64,000 nucleotides of DNA, from the NCBI GenBank assembly GCA_016200225.1, contig JACQFD010000004.1, forward strand, positions 124,001-188,000. The letters run 5' to 3'. Numbering within the stretch: position 1 is the first letter of the stretch; every line of letters starts with the position of its first letter. Made by a program: the position numbers and the translations under genes. Origin of the DNA: Planctomycetota bacterium. GTDB lineage: Bacteria > Planctomycetota > UBA1135 > JACQFD01. Positions 18,851 through 27,912 of the stretch are shown piece by piece. Under the pieces are notes generated by a model. That model was given only the letters and a program-made list of their open reading frames with translations, did not search any database and was not told where the DNA came from.

Positions 18851-19423
18851 ATGCGACCTCGATTTGGGGGCCGCTTTCGGACGAAACGACATTCCATGCA
18901 ATTCCCGCAAAGACTTCACTGCGCCGACGCGTCGAAGCTCATCGTGGAATACCACGAAGGCGAGCTCGATCCGGGCGCCGCGCGTTTGGTGGCGGAGCAT
19001 TTGTATCAATGTCCATCGTGCCGGAGAAGAGACCTTGAGTTGACGCAAATCGATCAACTTGTCGCCGATTTCGCGCCTCGCGACATTTCGCGCGGATTTG
19101 TATATTCAACTGTCAATGCGATGGCGCCCGCGACTCGTTGGCGCGTCCAATTGTTAACATGGACGGGCCAAATGCGGTCGTGGTCGCTCGCGACGGCGGC
19201 GGCGGCGATTCTCGTCACAGGTTTTGTAGTATTCGTCCGGCCTCCGCGCGCCGCGGCGATCGTCGATCCGCCGACGATGTATCAGTCCATCGCGAGCGAT
19301 GGCAATATTCTCGGCGCGGGCAGATTGATCGGCACGGCGGGCGTCGCGGGAATCGAATTGCCCATCGCCCCGACCGATCACGTCGCGCAAACCGCAAGAA
19401 TTGTTGCATCCGCCGGTCGATGA
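18851..19423 (+). CDS. Membrane-bound anti-sigma factor with a zinc-binding (ZAS/zf-HC2) domain
   Basis: The product has up to 190 residues; GGAG lies eight bases before ATG 18851, and a second ATG at 18896 would give 175. The N-terminal part has a cysteine (LHCADASKL) and the ZAS motif HLYQCPSC (HxxxCxxC), which folds around zinc and clasps an ECF sigma factor. A single membrane helix follows at about 112-130 (SLATAAAAILVTGFVVFV), then an exported tail of 60 residues with no known domain. Its position 110 bp after the sigma gene, on the same strand, supports the pairing. Confidence 0.85.
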   Translation: MRPRFGGRFRTKRHSMQFPQRLHCADASKLIVEYHEGELDPGAARLVAEHLYQCPSCRRRDLELTQIDQLVADFAPRDISRGFVYSTVNAMAPATRWRVQLLTWTGQMRSWSLATAAAAILVTGFVVFVRPPRAAAIVDPPTMYQSIASDGNILGAGRLIGTAGVAGIELPIAPTDHVAQTARIVASAGR

Positions 19424-19498
19424 ACGGATCGATCGCGTCGCATGTATAACAAAACGCGAAATTCGGATTTACGATAGAATTAAGATATTCAACGCACC

Positions 19499-21166
19499 AT
19501 GGGTTCGCGCATTATACAATACCTGATCGACGCGGCGCGCGGCGGGCAGCCATGGGCGGTCCTGTTATTGATAATATTAACGATTTCGCCGCGAACGAAC
19601 TTTACAATTCCGGGCGGCGACGGTTGCGGCGACGGCAGCGAGCGAATCGAGCCGTGCACGCCCCCCATCAGCGCTTATTCGGCGGCGCACTGCGCGAGTT
19701 GTCCGTCCGGCGGCGAACCGGTCGAGATCAAGGGCGCCGCGCTCGCCCCCGTCGAGCAGCGAATCCGCGAAATGGACCGCGCGTTTGTTAGCAATAATTT
19801 AACAAAAATCCTGGCGGTCCTCGGCCCCGAAGACACTCCCGCGAAGCGCGACCTCGAGTGCCTCACCAAAATGCGGCTCGAGAATGCTACTTTTCTTTCG
19901 CGTGAATCTAAAATTATCAAAGCGATCCGCATCGGCGGCACCGACGCCGTTTACGTCAGCACCGAAACGGCGATGCGGCCGCGCACGACGAAGCCGGGAG
20001 AGTTAATATTTGACCGGCGGCAGCGCTCCGCCAACGTCCTGTTTTTCAGTTGGGACGTCAAGAATCCGTCCGGCAACGCCGCTCCCTTGCTCTCGCGCAT
20101 GGAGCGTTTCGACGAGGACGCCGCGGTTTTGTTAAATAACTTTCACGGGCGCATCGGCTGCGCGCCTTGCGGATGGAATATTGCAAAACCGTCGGGTTGG
20201 TTTCTCGTGCCGCGCGTCGCCGGCGAAGGCGCGGCGTTCGATTCGCTCTCGTTCATCCACCCGAATCTTAAGATTTCGATGGATTTCGATTGTTATACGA
20301 ATCCGACGGTGACGTGTCCTCTCGAACAGGCCGTTCGCGACCACGACGTGCTCGTGAAGTTTTTAAATATTAAGGATAATTCCGTAAAAATTATCAAAAA
20401 ACAGGCGCAGATGGACGGCGATGCGGTCCGCGCCGATTTCATCGCCGATTATCCCGATTGCAAGGATCCGAAACTCTCGACGCGCGTACACCGATGCTAC
20501 CGGTTGTCGTCCCCGTTTTTATTTAATTTCGTCGTTCGCGGCGACGCGCGCGAACTGGCGGCGCACAATTTTGAAATCCAGCCGGTTCTCGAATCATTGC
20601 ATATAAATAAAAGCGATTTTGCGAACGGCGCCGACATCGAACGCGTTTCCAAGACGCACATGACGGGAGGATGCGTCAACGCGAGTTGTTTCCGCGACGA
20701 GGAACTCGGCGTTTACATGGATCCGCCCGAAGGCTGGCACTCGCAAACATTGCCCGGCGTCGGCCGCTTCTGCGTTCGTTATCTTTCGCCCGCCGACGAA
20801 AATATTTCATTAACATTCTTCGCGTGGGAAGGCGAATCGCGCTGCTACGGCGAACAGGACGTCCAGCGCTTTTTCGAAAACCGCCGCGCGATGATGTGTT
20901 CGAAAGAATATGAAGATTGGAAAGTATTACGATCGGAAGTCATCGATCATCAAAACACCGTCGATGTGTCCTTTGAAATCGAGTCGCAGTGGACGAGCGG
21001 CGCCGAATCGAGCAAAAAACTCCCGATGCAGGAGTTGGTGGTTGCGATTCCCGCGGGAAAATTCCTCTGCGGTTTCGTAGCGCGCGCGCCGAAGTCGGAA
21101 TTCAACCGTTTGCGCGACATTTTCGGCCGCTCCGTCGCGTCATTCCGACACAACTCGCAGCGTTAA
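19499..21166 (+). CDS. Exported cysteine-containing protein of unknown function
   Basis: The 555-residue product begins with a hydrophobic segment at about 18-31 (PWAVLLLIILTISP) that would act as a signal peptide or anchor. The exported part contains several cysteine pairs (HCASC, CAPCGW, GCVNASC), suggesting disulfides. Two stretches, near 225-270 and 400-450, share a look: a PSGWF or PEGWH motif followed by beta strands. This recalls PsbP/DUF1795-like lipoprotein domains, but the match is too weak to name. It follows the sigma/anti-sigma pair by 75 bp on the same strand. I do not recognise the family. Confidence 0.75.
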   Translation: MGSRIIQYLIDAARGGQPWAVLLLIILTISPRTNFTIPGGDGCGDGSERIEPCTPPISAYSAAHCASCPSGGEPVEIKGAALAPVEQRIREMDRAFVSNNLTKILAVLGPEDTPAKRDLECLTKMRLENATFLSRESKIIKAIRIGGTDAVYVSTETAMRPRTTKPGELIFDRRQRSANVLFFSWDVKNPSGNAAPLLSRMERFDEDAAVLLNNFHGRIGCAPCGWNIAKPSGWFLVPRVAGEGAAFDSLSFIHPNLKISMDFDCYTNPTVTCPLEQAVRDHDVLVKFLNIKDNSVKIIKKQAQMDGDAVRADFIADYPDCKDPKLSTRVHRCYRLSSPFLFNFVVRGDARELAAHNFEIQPVLESLHINKSDFANGADIERVSKTHMTGGCVNASCFRDEELGVYMDPPEGWHSQTLPGVGRFCVRYLSPADENISLTFFAWEGESRCYGEQDVQRFFENRRAMMCSKEYEDWKVLRSEVIDHQNTVDVSFEIESQWTSGAESSKKLPMQELVVAIPAGKFLCGFVARAPKSEFNRLRDIFGRSVASFRHNSQR

Positions 21167-21285
21167 CAACGCATCGCCGCCCAGTGGTGCGCCTCGGAGG
21201 GGTCTGTATGAAAGAGGCCTTCGCATGACTTCGCCGCTTCGACTTGTTATACTGTTCGCCCAATTTATCCAAACCCTTCATCGAT

Positions 21286-21756
21286 ATGCTTGAACGAACA
21301 CTCATACTATTCAAACCGGACGCGCTCCAGCGCCGTCTCGCGGGCCGCATTCTCCAACGATTCGAGGACAAGGGTCTGCGAATTGTTGGATTGAAATTGA
21401 TGCAAATCACGCCGCAACTCGCGGAAAAACATTATGAAGCGCACAAGACGAAGGGTTTCTATCCCGGACTCGTCCGCTTCATGACGTCGTCCCCCGTCGT
21501 CGCGCTTTGTCTTGAAGGCAAGGACGTGATCGCGATCGTCCGTAAACTCGTCGGCAAGACGTTCGGCCCCGACGCGGATCCCGGCACGATCCGCGGCGAT
21601 TATGGCGCGAGCAAATCGTTTAATTTAATTCACGCGAGCGACGCTCCCGAAACGGCGAAACGGGAAATGGAATTGTTTTTCCGACCCGAGGAATTGCTCG
21701 AATGGAAACCGGCCGATTTCGAATGGGTTTACGACGTCAAGGACGAATTGAAGTAA
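21286..21756 (+). CDS. ndk: Nucleoside diphosphate kinase
   Basis: The 156-residue enzyme transfers phosphate from ATP to other nucleoside diphosphates through a phosphohistidine. Family features are ERTLILFKPDALQRRLAG at the N-terminus, FYPGLVRFMTSSPVV, the TIRGDYG loop, and the active histidine His116 in NLIHASDAPETAKREM. The length is 15 residues above the minimal bacterial form because of a C-terminal extension, FEWVYDVKDELK. I start at ATG 21286; 14 residues upstream in frame look non-homologous. A clear terminator follows. Confidence 0.96.
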   Translation: MLERTLILFKPDALQRRLAGRILQRFEDKGLRIVGLKLMQITPQLAEKHYEAHKTKGFYPGLVRFMTSSPVVALCLEGKDVIAIVRKLVGKTFGPDADPGTIRGDYGASKSFNLIHASDAPETAKREMELFFRPEELLEWKPADFEWVYDVKDELK

Positions 21757-21810
21757 ACGATTCGTTAATTTTGACATTTCGGATGTTGACATTTCGAAAG
21801 TAAATGAACG

Positions 21811-21838
21811 GGCGGCGATGCGATTCGCCGCCTTTTTT
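21811..21838 (+). terminator. Rho-independent terminator after ndk
   Basis: A perfect 8-bp stem, GGCGGCGA (21811-21818) with TCGCCGCC (21825-21832), closes a 6-base loop and is followed by six Ts. It lies 54 bp after the ndk stop and separates ndk from rqcH. Just upstream is a short direct repeat of TTGACATTTCG. Confidence 0.92.
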
Positions 21839-21855
21839 CTTAAATAGATAATAAA

Positions 21856-23364
21856 TTGTCGCTCAACGCCGCCGAAATTCGCGACGTCGTCGAAGAGTTG
21901 CGCGCGTTCGCGGTGAACGCGCGCGTCCGCGACGTCGCGTGCGATGAGGCGGGCGATCTCGCGTTTTATTTGGAAACGAACGATGGCGGCGGCGAGCGCG
22001 TGCTCTTCGGACTGGGCGAAGGACTCGCGCGCGTCCATCGAATAACCCGGAAACCTCTTCCGGCCGCGCGCGGCGTTCCCGCGTCGTCGTTACAATTGGC
22101 GTCGAAACTGCGCGGCTCGATATTATTACAAATAACCGCCGCGCGGGACGACCGCGTCGTGGAGCTCGGTTTGCGATTTTCGAACGCGTCGAAAGTCAAA
22201 CTAAGATTCGAGTTATTTTCGAAACGCCCGCGCTGGGTGTTGGTCAACGAACAAAACGTCGTCGAATTATTAAATTATGCTTCCGCGGGCCGCCGCGCGC
22301 TCGCGGAAGGACAACCGGATGCGCCGCCGGAACTCTTGGCGCCGAGAACCGAATTGCAACATTACGAATCGCGATTTCCGGCGCCGTCGCCCGCCTTTGC
22401 AACCAATACGGCCGTCGAAGAATATTATGAACCGCTCGTCCGTGCCCGCGTTCTCGACGCCGCGCGGCGCGAACTCGAACTGCGCGTCGACGCGCGCCTC
22501 CGCGCCAAAATGCACAAGATCGAGGGGCTTCGCATAAAGATTTCGGAGGCCGCGAAGGCGCCGCGCCTGCGCCGCGAGGCCGATTTGTTAAGAGCGGCGC
22601 AAAACGCCGTGCCGCGCGGCGCGGCGGAGGCGCGCGTGACGGATTATTATGATCCGGCGCTGCCCGAAATTTGCATTCCGCTCGACCCGGCGGTTCCATT
22701 AAATTTACAGATCGAAAAGATGTATCGTCGCGCGCGAAAAATGGAGGACGGAGTCGCGCGCGCGGAGCGCGAACTCGAAATTCAACAAAAAGAGGCGCGA
22801 TTCCTCGAACGCGCGCGCGTCGAGGCCGCCGCCGCCGCCGACCCGGAGTCGATTCGTAATATCGCCGCGGATTTGGAGACTCGCCGCATCCTGCAGCCCG
22901 CGCGCGGACCCAATTTACAACAAAAAGAGAATGTAACAAAAAACGCCGGCGAATCGGGCCTTCGAAAGTTTACGTCCGCCGACGGTCTTGCGATTCTCGT
23001 CGGTTCGGGCGCGCGCGAAAACGACCGCCTCAGTTTTCAGTTGGCGCGCGGCAACGATCTCTGGATGCATGCCGGCGCGGGCGCCGCCGGCGCGCATGTC
23101 GTCGTGCGGCTTTCGAAGGACGCGTCGCCGCCGCTCGAAACATTGCTCGACGCGGCGACGCTCGCCGTGCATTTCTCGAAAAATCGAGGCCGAGGCCGGG
23201 CCGAAGTCGTTTACACCTTTGCGAAGTTCGTCCGCAAACCGCGCGGTGCCGCCGCCGGCCAAGTCACAATCGCCTCCGAAAAACGGCTGAATATTGACCT
23301 CGATCCGCCGCGCCTCCAGCGACTGCTCGAGGGAAACCGCCCCCGCCTCGACTCGCAGGAATGA
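21856..23364 (+). CDS. rqcH: NFACT-family RqcH-like ribosome quality control protein
   Basis: The 502-residue protein has an NFACT-N domain (to about 185) with the Asp99-Arg100 pair in TAARDDRVVEL. This matches the DR motif that RqcH uses to bind alanyl-tRNA for tailing stalled nascent chains. A coiled-coil middle follows at about 195-330, and the NFACT-R domain carries the typical NDLWMHAGAGAAGAHVVV. It starts at TTG 21856 with no clear ribosome-binding site. The protein is expected to act on split 50S subunits. The family is certain; activity in tailing is inferred from the DR motif. Confidence 0.85.
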   Translation: MSLNAAEIRDVVEELRAFAVNARVRDVACDEAGDLAFYLETNDGGGERVLFGLGEGLARVHRITRKPLPAARGVPASSLQLASKLRGSILLQITAARDDRVVELGLRFSNASKVKLRFELFSKRPRWVLVNEQNVVELLNYASAGRRALAEGQPDAPPELLAPRTELQHYESRFPAPSPAFATNTAVEEYYEPLVRARVLDAARRELELRVDARLRAKMHKIEGLRIKISEAAKAPRLRREADLLRAAQNAVPRGAAEARVTDYYDPALPEICIPLDPAVPLNLQIEKMYRRARKMEDGVARAERELEIQQKEARFLERARVEAAAAADPESIRNIAADLETRRILQPARGPNLQQKENVTKNAGESGLRKFTSADGLAILVGSGARENDRLSFQLARGNDLWMHAGAGAAGAHVVVRLSKDASPPLETLLDAATLAVHFSKNRGRGRAEVVYTFAKFVRKPRGAAAGQVTIASEKRLNIDLDPPRLQRLLEGNRPRLDSQE

Positions 23365-23385
23365 CACCGGCCGAAACGCGGACGC

Positions 23386-24156
23386 TTGTCCCAACTAATT
23401 CAAGACGCCATTCTGCAGGTTTGTAACTTCGTGAACGACGAAACGAAGCTCCTCCTGCGCGAAAATCTTGAACGCGTTCGCAATCGAATTGCGAGCGCCG
23501 CCGTGCGCGCGGGCCGGGCGCCGTCGTCGGTCGCGTTGGTTGCGATTACAAAAAGCGTTTCGGCCGAAATCGCGGACCTTTTATTTACATTGGGCGCCGT
23601 CGACTTGGGCGAGAATCGCGTGCAAGAATTACTACTAAAATCCGCGCGCATCCCCGGCGCGCGCTGGCACCTCGTCGGCCCGTTGCAATCGAACAAAATC
23701 CGAAAAGCCATTCTTCACTCCACGCTGCTCCACGCCGTCGATGACGGAGAATTATTACCAAAACTCCAGCGCGCCGGCGCCGAGGAAGGGCGCGTCGTGC
23801 GATGCCTTCTTGAAGTCAACGTGAGCGCGGAAGCTACAAAACACGGGATCGCGCCGGATGCGACGGCCGCGACGCTCGAATCGGCGCGCGATTTTGCAAA
23901 TGTACAAATCGCAGGCCTCATGACCATGGCGCCCGCGAACGCGACAGTTCCGGAGATTCGTAACATATTTCGAACACTAAGAAACAACCGCGACGCGTGC
24001 GCGCGCGCCGGACTTTTCGCCGGAGGCGGCGAAGGCGAACTGTCGATGGGCATGTCTGGCGATTATGAAATTGCCGTCGAAGAAGGCGCGACGCTCGTGC
24101 GCGTCGGCTCGGCGTTGTTCGACAAAATAAATACTCCTTCAACGGCGCATCCGTGA
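23386..24156 (+). CDS. yggS: YggS/PROSC-family pyridoxal phosphate-binding protein
   Basis: The family fold is an alanine-racemase-like barrel. The PLP-binding lysine is Lys56 in VALVAITKSVS. Other marks are GENRVQEL, RWHLVGPLQSNK, the LEVNVSAEATKHG strand, GLMTMAP and SMGMSGDYEIAVEEGATLVRVG. In other bacteria this protein controls PLP levels and amino-acid balance rather than catalysing a known reaction. The start is uncertain: TTG at 23386 or GTG at 23431. The last bases overlap the next gene's GTG (GTGA), so the two are translationally coupled. Confidence 0.93.
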   Translation: MSQLIQDAILQVCNFVNDETKLLLRENLERVRNRIASAAVRAGRAPSSVALVAITKSVSAEIADLLFTLGAVDLGENRVQELLLKSARIPGARWHLVGPLQSNKIRKAILHSTLLHAVDDGELLPKLQRAGAEEGRVVRCLLEVNVSAEATKHGIAPDATAATLESARDFANVQIAGLMTMAPANATVPEIRNIFRTLRNNRDACARAGLFAGGGEGELSMGMSGDYEIAVEEGATLVRVGSALFDKINTPSTAHP

Positions 24157-26942
24157 CGCGTCTCGTACTTTCCACCGGTTCGCGGGCGGGCGAGGTCGTC
24201 GATCTCGCGGGCGGGAGTTTAACGATCGGCGCCGATGCCGCCGCATCGAATCTTGCATTGGACGGAGGGCCGATCGCATCTGTACATTGTCGCATCGCGC
24301 CGATTCGCGGAGGCGGATTCGGCATTCAGGATCTCGGAAGCGCGAGCGGAACATTTGTCAACGGTCGAAAAATTACAACTTCACGACTCAATTCCGGCGA
24401 TCGCATCCGCATCGGAACCGTGGAATTGATATATGAGCCCGATCTAAACGAAACGAAATCCGCGCCTCCGCCCGCCGCCGCTCCCGCGCCCGCCTCGACA
24501 CATTCGAGACTTCAGGAAATTATTCATTCCGCCGAGAAGAAATCCGCGTCGACGCCAAACCGCCCCGCCGACGTCGATCTCTCCGGAAAAACGCTCGGTG
24601 GTTATCAAATCAGCGGCATTCTCGGGCGCGGCGGAATGGGTATTGTTTATAATGCGACACAGACTTCGCTTCACCGCCAGGTGGCGTTGAAAGTTCTTTC
24701 GCCGACGCTCGCGCGCGACACGAAATTCGTCGAGATGTTTCTTCGCGAAGCGCGCGCCGCCGCGCAATTGCATCATCCGAACGTCGTAACCATTTTCGAC
24801 GTCGGATCCGACGAGGGCGTTCATTATTATTCGATGGAATTATTCGACGGCGGCAGCGCCGAACAATTGTTAAAACGTGAAAGGAAGCTTTCCGTCGCGA
24901 AAGCGCTGCCGATCGCGCGCGACGCCGCGCGCGCCCTCGAGTTCGCCGAAAGCAGGCATCTGTTACATCGGGACGTCAAACCTGATAATTTAATGATCAC
25001 CGCGCAGGGCGTCGCCAAGCTCGCCGATCTCGGACTCGCGTCGGGCCGCGGCGAAGCCGGACAATTGCATTTTGGAACGCCGCATTTCGTCGCGCCCGAA
25101 TGTTTAAAAGGCGGGCCCGTCGACCACCGTTCCGATATGTATTCGCTCGGCGCCACGCTCTACCGGATGCTCACCGGGCGGACGCCGTTCGCGGGCACGA
25201 CGATCGAGGAAATCCTCGACGGCGTCGTACATCGCGAGGCGCCGGCGCTGCGCACGATCGATCCGACGATTTCCGAAGGCGTCGAGGCGCTCGTCGCTCG
25301 ATTATTACAAAAAGATCCCGAGAAACGATTTGTTACATCCCGCGAGCTCGTCGAGGCGATCGAAGGTCTCCTTGCGCCGCCCGCAAAATCGACCTCGAAG
25401 TTTTTGTTTATATTAACCGGAGTCGCGGCGCTCGCCACCGTGTCGCTCGGCGCTTATATCGCATTCAAACCCGAGGACAAATCGTCGACGCAACCCGTCA
25501 TTATTCGTAATGTCGAGGAAGAAAACCGCCTTCGCGAGGAAAATCTAAAGAATGAGCGGCAAATGCGGGAGAAGGACGCGGAACTCGCGTTCACTAAAGT
25601 AAAAGCCGAGAATTTACAACCGCTCGATCGCGCCGCCGGTTTCGAAAAAGTAGCAAAAGATTTCGAAGGGACGCGGACCGCGGAGGCCGCGACGATCGAG
25701 GCGGCGCGGATTCGTAAGGATGAAAAGACGCGCGCCGACAACGAAGCGATTCGACTGAAAGCGGCGGCGGAATTTAAGAATCACCTCGACGCGCAATTGC
25801 AAGAATCGCTCGACAAGGGCGACTTCGCGAGAGCACTACAATTGCCAAAATTAGTCGAGGGATACGACGCCGCCGAGAAGGATCCCGATTCGAAAGCGGC
25901 GATCGACATCGTCCCCGAGCGCGTTTTTGCGAAAGTCGGCCTCACTGTGAGAGAATTGATGAATCGCGCCGAAGTGGAGCGCGGCGCGGGAAAATTCGAC
26001 GCCGCAAAAGCCACCTATGCGAGTATTGTTGCATCGCTCGACGCGCTGCTCGCGCTCCCGGCCGATCAGGTGCCGGCGCAACAGTCGGCCGAATTGCATA
26101 AATATAAACAAACTGTGGAGGCCGAAATCGCGAAACTCGCGACAGTGCAGTCCGATCAGATGCGCAATGCCGACAGGACGTCGCGCCTCGAAGTCGGCGG
26201 CGCCATCGCCGGCGCATTGAAACAATTGCGCGGCGGCAAGGCTTCCGACGCCGCGGGCGGATTCGCGTCGCTGCTCGCGGGCGGCGCTCCGGCCGACGCC
26301 GTTTCGATCTTAACGAATACTCGCGACAATTTCAGCGCGGCCGCCGAAATGTTACAAAAATTATTCGCGGCGGCGCAAAAGAAGTCTTTTGGTAATGATC
26401 CGTGGACCGATCCGGCGTCGCAGAAACCGGTAAAGATTCTAGGCATCGACGAAAACGGCATTCGCATCGAATCGAAGGGCGCGGCGCCCTCGGTGATCGC
26501 ATTCGATAAATTAACCAATGGCGGCTCGCTCGCGCAGTTGTTCGCGCGCGCGGCGGACAAATCCGCGGCCGATCAATTGTTACTTGCGCGAGCCGCGCTC
26601 TCCGTCGCGCTTGCTTACGATGTCGCGCCGCTCCGCGAATATCAATTAGCCTTGAAGACCGACGCGACCGGCGCGGCGCCCCCCGCCGCTCTATCGGAGG
26701 AGGCGTTCGACGCGGCCGCGGACGCCGCCAAGGCGGCGCAGACGGCCGGCGCTCCGGCCGCCGCCGAATTGTTACAAAAAATCGAGATGGAACGCGGCGC
26801 GGCCCGCACGTGGCGCGACGGACTCGCTTCGTTCGCCGAGGGACAATTTGTAGCGTCGGACAAGTTGCTCGGCGATTTATTAAGAAACCGGCGGATGAGC
26901 ACCGCGTTCGCGCTTTCGACCGACGGCTCCGCTCCGCGTTGA
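24153..26942 (+). CDS. FHA domain plus transmembrane serine/threonine protein kinase
   Basis: The 929-residue protein starts at GTG 24153 inside the yggS stop. An FHA domain (about 20-95, with SVHCRI and GTFVNG) is followed by a Pro/Ala linker and a PknB-type kinase at about 150-407. Its glycine loop is GRGGMGIVY, with Lys180, catalytic HRDVKPDN at 272-279, and DLG at 292-294 where most kinases have DFG. A membrane helix lies at 417-438. The C-terminal 490 residues are charged, helical and Ala-rich, first coiled-coil and then TPR-like, outside the membrane if topology is standard. An FHA domain on the same chain suggests recognition of its own phosphothreonines. Signals and targets are unknown. 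Confidence 0.9.
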   Translation: MTRLVLSTGSRAGEVVDLAGGSLTIGADAAASNLALDGGPIASVHCRIAPIRGGGFGIQDLGSASGTFVNGRKITTSRLNSGDRIRIGTVELIYEPDLNETKSAPPPAAAPAPASTHSRLQEIIHSAEKKSASTPNRPADVDLSGKTLGGYQISGILGRGGMGIVYNATQTSLHRQVALKVLSPTLARDTKFVEMFLREARAAAQLHHPNVVTIFDVGSDEGVHYYSMELFDGGSAEQLLKRERKLSVAKALPIARDAARALEFAESRHLLHRDVKPDNLMITAQGVAKLADLGLASGRGEAGQLHFGTPHFVAPECLKGGPVDHRSDMYSLGATLYRMLTGRTPFAGTTIEEILDGVVHREAPALRTIDPTISEGVEALVARLLQKDPEKRFVTSRELVEAIEGLLAPPAKSTSKFLFILTGVAALATVSLGAYIAFKPEDKSSTQPVIIRNVEEENRLREENLKNERQMREKDAELAFTKVKAENLQPLDRAAGFEKVAKDFEGTRTAEAATIEAARIRKDEKTRADNEAIRLKAAAEFKNHLDAQLQESLDKGDFARALQLPKLVEGYDAAEKDPDSKAAIDIVPERVFAKVGLTVRELMNRAEVERGAGKFDAAKATYASIVASLDALLALPADQVPAQQSAELHKYKQTVEAEIAKLATVQSDQMRNADRTSRLEVGGAIAGALKQLRGGKASDAAGGFASLLAGGAPADAVSILTNTRDNFSAAAEMLQKLFAAAQKKSFGNDPWTDPASQKPVKILGIDENGIRIESKGAAPSVIAFDKLTNGGSLAQLFARAADKSAADQLLLARAALSVALAYDVAPLREYQLALKTDATGAAPPAALSEEAFDAAADAAKAAQTAGAPAAAELLQKIEMERGAARTWRDGLASFAEGQFVASDKLLGDLLRNRRMSTAFALSTDGSAPR

Positions 26943-26943
26943 T

Positions 26944-27285
26944 ATGATCCCCGCCGATTCGGTTTCGAAGCTAAATATCGAGTCGCGCGAGCGGGGCGCG
27001 GTCGTGGTATTCGGCGTCAAGGCGCGGCCGCGCGCGCGCCGCCATGGAATTGTTGGATTATGGAACGGTTGCCTGCGGGTGGCCGTGCGCGAACCCGCCG
27101 AGGACGGCCGCGCGAACGATGCGATCATTCGCGTGCTCGCGGAAGCGTTAATATTAAAGAAATCATCGATACAAATTTGTTCGGGCGCGACTTCGCAACG
27201 AAAAACTTTCTCGGCGGCCGGCATTGCGGTCGACCTTGCGCGCCAGCGGCTGCTCGCGGCGCTGCCGGAGGAGGCGGGTTCATGA
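26944..27285 (+). CDS. yggU: DUF167/YggU family protein
   Basis: The 113-residue product has the whole family pattern: VVVFGVKARPRARRHGI, GCLRVAVREPAEDGRAND, a helix ending LILKKSSI, and ICSGATSQRKTF. The family has a small alpha/beta fold, no known reaction, and often sits near yggS, as here. Its ATG is one base after the kinase stop, and its own stop overlaps the next start (ATGA). The whole run is therefore probably one operon. Confidence 0.88.
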   Translation: MIPADSVSKLNIESRERGAVVVFGVKARPRARRHGIVGLWNGCLRVAVREPAEDGRANDAIIRVLAEALILKKSSIQICSGATSQRKTFSAAGIAVDLARQRLLAALPEEAGS

Positions 27286-27899
27286 ACCGCGGAATCGCAA
27301 TATTATTATCCGGCTCCGGTCGGACGCTCGAGAATCTTTTTGAAAATATACAAGCGGGGCATTTGCATGCGAGCGTCGAAATTGTTATTTCAAGCAATCC
27401 GGCCGCCTACGGACTCGAACGCGCGCGGCGGCACAACGTCCGCGCGGAAGTCGTCGCACCCGCGCCGGGCGAGCCGGTTGTTACATATTCCAATCGTATT
27501 TTCGATTTGATCGATTCGCTGCCTTGCAATCTCGTCGTTCTCGCGGGATTCATGCGAATATTAGAAATTCCGGATCGTTATCTTGGGCGCGTGATGAATA
27601 TACATCCGGCGCTCCTGCCGGCGTTCGGCGGGCGCGGAATGTTCGGACACAACGTCCATCAGGCCGTCATCGACAGCGGCGCGCGCGCTTCGGGATGCAC
27701 CGTTCATTATGTAACGAATGACGTGGATGCCGGGCCGATCGTCGAACAACGCGTGATCGGCGTCCGCGACGACGACGACGCCGACGCGCTCGCGCAACGC
27801 GTGTTCGAACAGGAAAAACTCGCGTATCCGCGTTCGATACAATTGCATCTCGACGGAAAATTACAAATTCACGGACGGCGCGTGCTGCGGTTGCCGTGA
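27282..27899 (+). CDS. purN: Phosphoribosylglycinamide formyltransferase
   Basis: The 205-residue enzyme formylates GAR using 10-formyl-tetrahydrofolate in purine synthesis. The phosphate loop is LLSGSGRTLENLF, the catalytic residues fit Asn106 and His108 in MNIHPALLPAF, and the matching Asp149 lies in TNDVDAGPI. The start ATG at 27282 overlaps the preceding stop and has GGAGGAGG ten bases upstream, a stronger site than most genes here. A longer in-frame reading from 27060 is a shadow of yggU. Confidence 0.95.
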   Translation: MNRGIAILLSGSGRTLENLFENIQAGHLHASVEIVISSNPAAYGLERARRHNVRAEVVAPAPGEPVVTYSNRIFDLIDSLPCNLVVLAGFMRILEIPDRYLGRVMNIHPALLPAFGGRGMFGHNVHQAVIDSGARASGCTVHYVTNDVDAGPIVEQRVIGVRDDDDADALAQRVFEQEKLAYPRSIQLHLDGKLQIHGRRVLRLP

Positions 27900-27912
27900 C
27901 CGAAAACGAAGA

